Origin: Nesterenkonia marinintestina
GTDB taxonomy: Bacteria; Actinomycetota; Actinomycetes; Actinomycetales; Micrococcaceae
Assembly: GCF_025420485.1 (NCBI RefSeq)
Contig: NZ_JAOEFD010000001.1
Location: forward strand, 372,001 to 436,000
Length of the DNA stretch: 64,000 bases
Direction of reading: 5' to 3'
Of the stretch, positions 60,935 through 64,000 are shown one piece after another; the stretch's first letter is position 1; each line of letters opens with the position of its first letter. The notes below the pieces were generated by a model. It was given only the letters and a program-made list of their open reading frames with translations. It did not search any database and was not told the origin of the DNA. The position numbers and the translations under genes are program-made.

Positions 60935-61800
60935 CGCGCCCGGCGCCTCCGGGCGGAGTGGAGCACGGTGACGTAGGGCAGGGGAACCGTCCCGCCCGGC
61001 ACCAGTCCCAGGTGCTCGACGAGATACCAGTCCAGGTTCCCCCGCCGTCGCGCCCGCTCACCCTCGTCGGCGGTGAGCCATGAGCTCAGCGTCGTGCTCA
61101 GACGTCGGATCTCCTCCGGGGTGATCGCCCGTTCCCAGGGCAGCTCATCGGTGGTGACCTCGCCGAAGCCGGGACCGAAGTCGGGCCGCCACCCGGGCCG
61201 ACGGACGTCGCCGGCCCGCATGATGCGGGTGAGCCGGTGCACCCAGGGCACCGAGGTGTCGAGGTGGTTGGCGATCACCGCCGCCGCTCCCCCGGGGTCG
61301 AGGATCCGCTCCAGCTCGCGGCGGACCTCGTCGCCGTCGAACCAGTGCCACGCCTGGGCGGCGACGGCGAGTCCGGCCCATCCCGTCCCGATGTCCGTGG
61401 ATTCGGCCTGTGTGCGGCTGATCCGCAGCGTGCCGCCGTCGAGCGCCTCCGCGCTGCGCTCGGCCATGACCTCGGCCATGGGGCCGCTGGGCTCCACCGC
61501 CCGAACCTCCGCGCCGCGGGACAGCAGACTCCGGGTCAGGATCCCCGTCCCGGCTCCGAGTTCGGCGATGCGCGGACGTCGCCCCTCCGCCGATGCCGCG
61601 AGGTCGACCAGCCGCCGGACGGCCTCCTGCGGGTATCGCGGCCGCATCGCGTCGTACTCCCGGGCCTGGGAGAGGTCCGAGGACTCGGCGAAGGAGCCTC
61701 CCAGCCGGCGACGGCGCCCCTGGTCGACGATCAGGTCATGGGCCTCGGAGCGCGTCCGGGGACGGTTCGGCCGTGCGGATCCTGCGGGGACGTCGCCCAA
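60931..61800 (-). CDS. Class I SAM-dependent methyltransferase
   Basis: A 289-residue protein of the UbiE/Methyltransf_11 type with motif I IAELGAGTGILTRSLL and VRAVEPSGPMAEVM, then AAQAWHWFDGDEVRRELERIL. The beginning YDAMRPRYPQEAV is common in actinobacterial members. The start codon appears to be TTG 61800, with GAGGG eight bases upstream inside the end of ribF; the next ATG is 51 codons later and cuts the fold. Substrate unknown. Probably cotranscribed with ribF. Confidence 0.8.
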   Translation of the reverse strand: MGDVPAGSARPNRPRTRSEAHDLIVDQGRRRRLGGSFAESSDLSQAREYDAMRPRYPQEAVRRLVDLAASAEGRRPRIAELGAGTGILTRSLLSRGAEVRAVEPSGPMAEVMAERSAEALDGGTLRISRTQAESTDIGTGWAGLAVAAQAWHWFDGDEVRRELERILDPGGAAAVIANHLDTSVPWVHRLTRIMRAGDVRRPGWRPDFGPGFGEVTTDELPWERAITPEEIRRLSTTLSSWLTADEGERARRRGNLDWYLVEHLGLVPGGTVPLPYVTVLHSARRRRAR

Positions 61801-61803
61801 CGG

Positions 61804-62799
61804 TCAGCCCTCGACGGCGCGGCGGTTCTGGGAGTCCAGGGCCGTGACGTCCTCGGCGGCCAGCGCCTGGCGGGCCTGCAGCACGTCGATCTCCATCTGT
61901 CGGATCAGCAGCGCGATGCCCTCGAAGGCCACCATCCCTCGGAGCCGCTCCACGAACTCCACACGCACGAGCTGGCCGTAGAGGTCGAAGTCCTCGATGC
62001 GCTCCTTGGGGCGGTCCATGACGTGGGCCTCGACGACGCGCCGGGTCAGCCCCTCGAACGTCGGATTGGACCCCACCGAGATCGCCGCCGGCCACCGGCG
62101 GAACTGCGCATCGATGAGCCAGCCCGCGTAGACGCCATCGGCGGGCACCATGCCCTCGGAGTCGTCGGAGAGGTTCGCCGTGGGGAAGCCCAGCTCCCGC
62201 CCGCGGGCCTCACCGTGGACCACTGTCCCGATCACGGCGTGGGGACGCCCCAGCACCTCACGGGCCGCGGCCACGTCGCCCTCCGCCAGGGCCTCCCGCA
62301 CCCATGTCGACGAGCACCTGCGGTCCCGGCCGAAGTCGTCGACGCCGAGGACCTCGAAGCCGAACTCCTCCCCCAGGGCGACCATGGTGTCGAACGAGCC
62401 GCTGTTGTCCCGACCGAACCGGACGTCATGACCGACCACCACGACGGAGGCCTGCAGCGCCTCGACCAGGTAGGTGCGGACGAACTCCTCGGCGGTGAGT
62501 CGGGCGAGGTCCAGCGAGTACGGGATCATGAGCATGGCGTCCACACCCGCGGCGGCCAGCCGACGGATCTTCTCGGTCACGCCGGTGAGCATCTCCGGAC
62601 AGTCGGCCGGTCGGTGGACCTGCAGCGGATGAGGGTCGAAGGACAGGGCGACGGCGGAGGCCGAGCGGGCCCCGGCGGCCGTCACGAGCTGTTGGAGGAC
62701 CTCCTGGTGACCACGATGGACACCGTCGAAGTTGCCGATGGTGACCGCCGTGGGGCCGGGGTCCGCAGGCACCTCATCGAGGCCGTTCCAATAGTGCAC
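61804..62799 (-). CDS. ribF: Bifunctional riboflavin kinase/FAD synthetase
   Basis: A 331-residue enzyme. The N-terminal nucleotidyltransferase begins TAVTIGNFDGVHRGHQ, with GHDVRFGRDNSGS and RDRRCSSTWVREAL; the C-terminal riboflavin-kinase domain shows GEARGRELGFPTANL and VGSNPTFEGLTRRVVEAHVM. It makes FMN and then FAD. GTG 62799 has GAGGAG seven bases upstream and yields the family N-terminus. TACAGT on the reverse strand (62833-62828) may be its -10. Located in the truB-ribF-rpsO-pnp backbone. Confidence 0.94.
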   Translation of the reverse strand: MHYWNGLDEVPADPGPTAVTIGNFDGVHRGHQEVLQQLVTAAGARSASAVALSFDPHPLQVHRPADCPEMLTGVTEKIRRLAAAGVDAMLMIPYSLDLARLTAEEFVRTYLVEALQASVVVVGHDVRFGRDNSGSFDTMVALGEEFGFEVLGVDDFGRDRRCSSTWVREALAEGDVAAAREVLGRPHAVIGTVVHGEARGRELGFPTANLSDDSEGMVPADGVYAGWLIDAQFRRWPAAISVGSNPTFEGLTRRVVEAHVMDRPKERIEDFDLYGQLVRVEFVERLRGMVAFEGIALLIRQMEIDVLQARQALAAEDVTALDSQNRRAVEG

Positions 62800-62884
62800 G
62801 TCACTCCTCGCAGACGAATACAGATCGACTGTACCAGCGGCGTCCGACGCGCCCTGGGCGCGGACGGGCCTCCTGTGGGCCCGG

Positions 62885-63328
62885 TCAGCGGTGGTCGCCG
62901 CGCGGACCGCCCGGCCGGTGGCGCCACAGCCAGTACAGCCCGACCACGGGCAGCACCAGGGGCACGTAGCCGTACCCCGAGCCGAAGTGGGACCAGACCG
63001 TGTCGTCGGCGAAGAGATCGGGGACAAGCACAGTCCAGAGTCCGACCCCGAGCACTCCGAACAGCTCGATGAGCACCGCCGACATGGCGGTCTTCCACGC
63101 GGCCACCGATCGCCGCGAGAGGGCCACGGTCGCGACCACGTAGACCAGCGCGGCGAAGGCCGAGAGGAGGTACGCCACCGGGGCCTCGGCGAAGTGGAAC
63201 ACCGACTGGTACAGCGCCCGCGCGGTGGCAGAGACCGCGAAGATCCCGTAGGCGGTGATGATCAGCATCCCCACCCCGCGGTTCCGAGGCGTCTGCACGG
63301 CCCCGCTCCCCTGGTGTCCGGCACTCAC
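62885..63328 (-). CDS. Four-helix membrane protein of unknown function
   Basis: A 147-residue protein with about four transmembrane helices (MLIITAYGIFAVSATARALY, VAYLLSAFAALVYVVATVAL, SAVLIELFGVLGVGLWTVL, YVPLVLPVVGLYWLWR). The hydrophilic ends are short. It resembles small actinobacterial membrane proteins found between truB and ribF; no function is known. The GTG start overlaps the previous stop codon (GTGA), so it is tightly coupled to that gene. The open frame further upstream is only a shadow. Confidence 0.72.
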   Translation of the reverse strand: MSAGHQGSGAVQTPRNRGVGMLIITAYGIFAVSATARALYQSVFHFAEAPVAYLLSAFAALVYVVATVALSRRSVAAWKTAMSAVLIELFGVLGVGLWTVLVPDLFADDTVWSHFGSGYGYVPLVLPVVGLYWLWRHRPGGPRGDHR

Positions 63329-63693
63329 AGCGCGCTTCCCCACCAGATCTCCTCCATGCGGTACAGCATCACGAACACCACCGGGCCGACGAAGCTCATC
63401 ACCAGGTTCGACCACCGGGTGCGGTCCACCATCGCCCAGACGAACACGCCGACGGGCAGCAGCAGCGCGGTCAGGACGTAGCCCCAGAACTCCCAGCCCT
63501 CGCCGACGATCGTCGCCGCGGAGACCAGCTGCCGGAATCCGGCATACACCCCGTAGGCGATGAGGTAGAGCTCGACGGCGGCGAGCGAGACGATCGAGGA
63601 GTCCGCCGGATGGCCGCGCAGAGCCGTCATGACCCAGCATGTCAGCATCGAAGCCGCGCACACCGCTGTGCCGACGACGAACATGACCGTCAT
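63325..63693 (-). CDS. Four-helix membrane protein of unknown function
   Basis: A 122-residue protein, almost entirely hydrophobic, with four predicted helices (MTVMFVVGTAVCAASMLTCW, SLAAVELYLIAYGVYAGFRQL, VLTALLLPVGVFVWAM, VMSFVGPVVFVMLYRMEEIWW). It is coupled to both neighbours: its ATG overlaps the truB stop codon (ATGA), and its TGA overlaps the next GTG (GTGA). The two small membrane proteins may form a complex. No family function can be named. Confidence 0.72.
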   Translation of the reverse strand: MTVMFVVGTAVCAASMLTCWVMTALRGHPADSSIVSLAAVELYLIAYGVYAGFRQLVSAATIVGEGWEFWGYVLTALLLPVGVFVWAMVDRTRWSNLVMSFVGPVVFVMLYRMEEIWWGSAL

Positions 63694-64000
63694 GAGCCGT
63701 CTTCCGAGGTGCGGAACACGAGCTCCGGCTTGGCCTGCAGACGCACTGCGCCCCGGCGGGCCGCCTGGGCGGCCTCACCGGAGGCCGAGGCGTCCGACTT
63801 CGCCGGAACGTCCTGCAGCAGAGCCACCAGCTCGCCGTCCGGGTCGAAGGCCGCGGTCAGCACCTCGGACTCCGAGGCGGTGATCCGCCGACCGTGACCG
63901 ACGTCCGCCGCCTCCTCAGCGGTCAGGTCCCTCCGCGGGAAGAGCAGGGCCGCAGCCTCAGCCAGACCGATGTAGCCGAAGTCCTCGGCCAGATCGTTCA
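63690..64000 (-). CDS. truB: tRNA pseudouridine synthase B, C-terminal part (start beyond window)
   Basis: The last 103 codons of a reverse-strand gene. The visible sequence contains LAEAAALLFPRRDLTAEEAA, then VGHGRRITASE and ELVALLQDVPAKS, which matches the TruB C-terminal domain of actinobacteria (PUA-like tail that ends with an extra ~30 residues). TruB makes pseudouridine 55 in tRNA. The catalytic domain is outside the window. Its place before ribF-rpsO-pnp agrees with backbone order. Confidence 0.82.
   Translation of the reverse strand, partial: NDLAEDFGYIGLAEAAALLFPRRDLTAEEAADVGHGRRITASESEVLTAAFDPDGELVALLQDVPAKSDASASGEAAQAARRGAVRLQAKPELVFRTSEDGS

Overview
The window is a dense, very GC-rich stretch of actinobacterial chromosome. 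The gene set points to the order Micrococcales, perhaps a Micrococcaceae-like genus, but the genus cannot be fixed from sequence alone. Supporting marks are the fused 2-oxoglutarate decarboxylase/dehydrogenase Kgd, a sigma-R/RsrA redox switch of the mycothiol type, ribosomal protein bL37, GuaB1, a PriA-type HisA, ClgR, RNase J, and many start codons that sit 6-8 bases behind a TAnnnT -10 box (leaderless mRNAs). No rRNA, tRNA, CRISPR array, insertion sequence or prophage was seen.

Layout. 1-14.7 kb: guaB1 (cut by the left edge), kgd, an SGNH-fold protein, bL37, rsrA-sigR, a DoxX protein, then the coupled run aroA-rsgA-hisN, a membrane protein, two PepSY lipoproteins and a MarR regulator. 14.7-19 kb: a reverse-strand histidine cluster hisC-hisB-hisH-priA with sseB. 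19-31 kb: the DNA-damage and tRNA-modification block, with lexA divergent from a LysM protein across LexA operators, a DinG-like helicase, hflX, an RsmC-like methyltransferase, dapF, miaA, miaB, recX, recA and a DUF3046 gene. 31-48.9 kb: clgR, cinA, pgsA, ftsK, rnj, dapA, galE, dapB and several membrane or enzyme genes down to an M16 protease. 57.9-64 kb: pnp, rpsO, ribF and truB (cut by the right edge).

Most of this order (lexA-hflX-dapF-miaA-miaB-recX-recA-clgR-pgsA-ftsK-rnj-dapA-dapB, then M16 protease-pnp-rpsO-ribF-truB) is the usual actinobacterial backbone. The clear departure is 49.0-57.8 kb, where about 8.9 kb of accessory genes separates the M16 protease gene from pnp: a RecQ helicase fused to a phosphoribosyltransferase-like domain, two acetyltransferases, a transglutaminase-like protein, a GIY-YIG/DUF2075 helicase overlapping a MazG-like pyrophosphohydrolase, a divergent Nudix hydrolase, a SnoaL-like protein and a class II deacetylase-like hydrolase. 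The nuclease-helicase plus MazG pair is the best candidate for a little-described (possibly defence) system.

Regulation can be read at several points: a consensus sigma-R promoter directly in front of sigR, at least three LexA-box-like sites between lexA and the LysM gene, one LexA box far upstream of recA, and a single 7-bp TAGCCTA that serves as an overlapping -10 element for the divergent dapA and DUF418-like genes.
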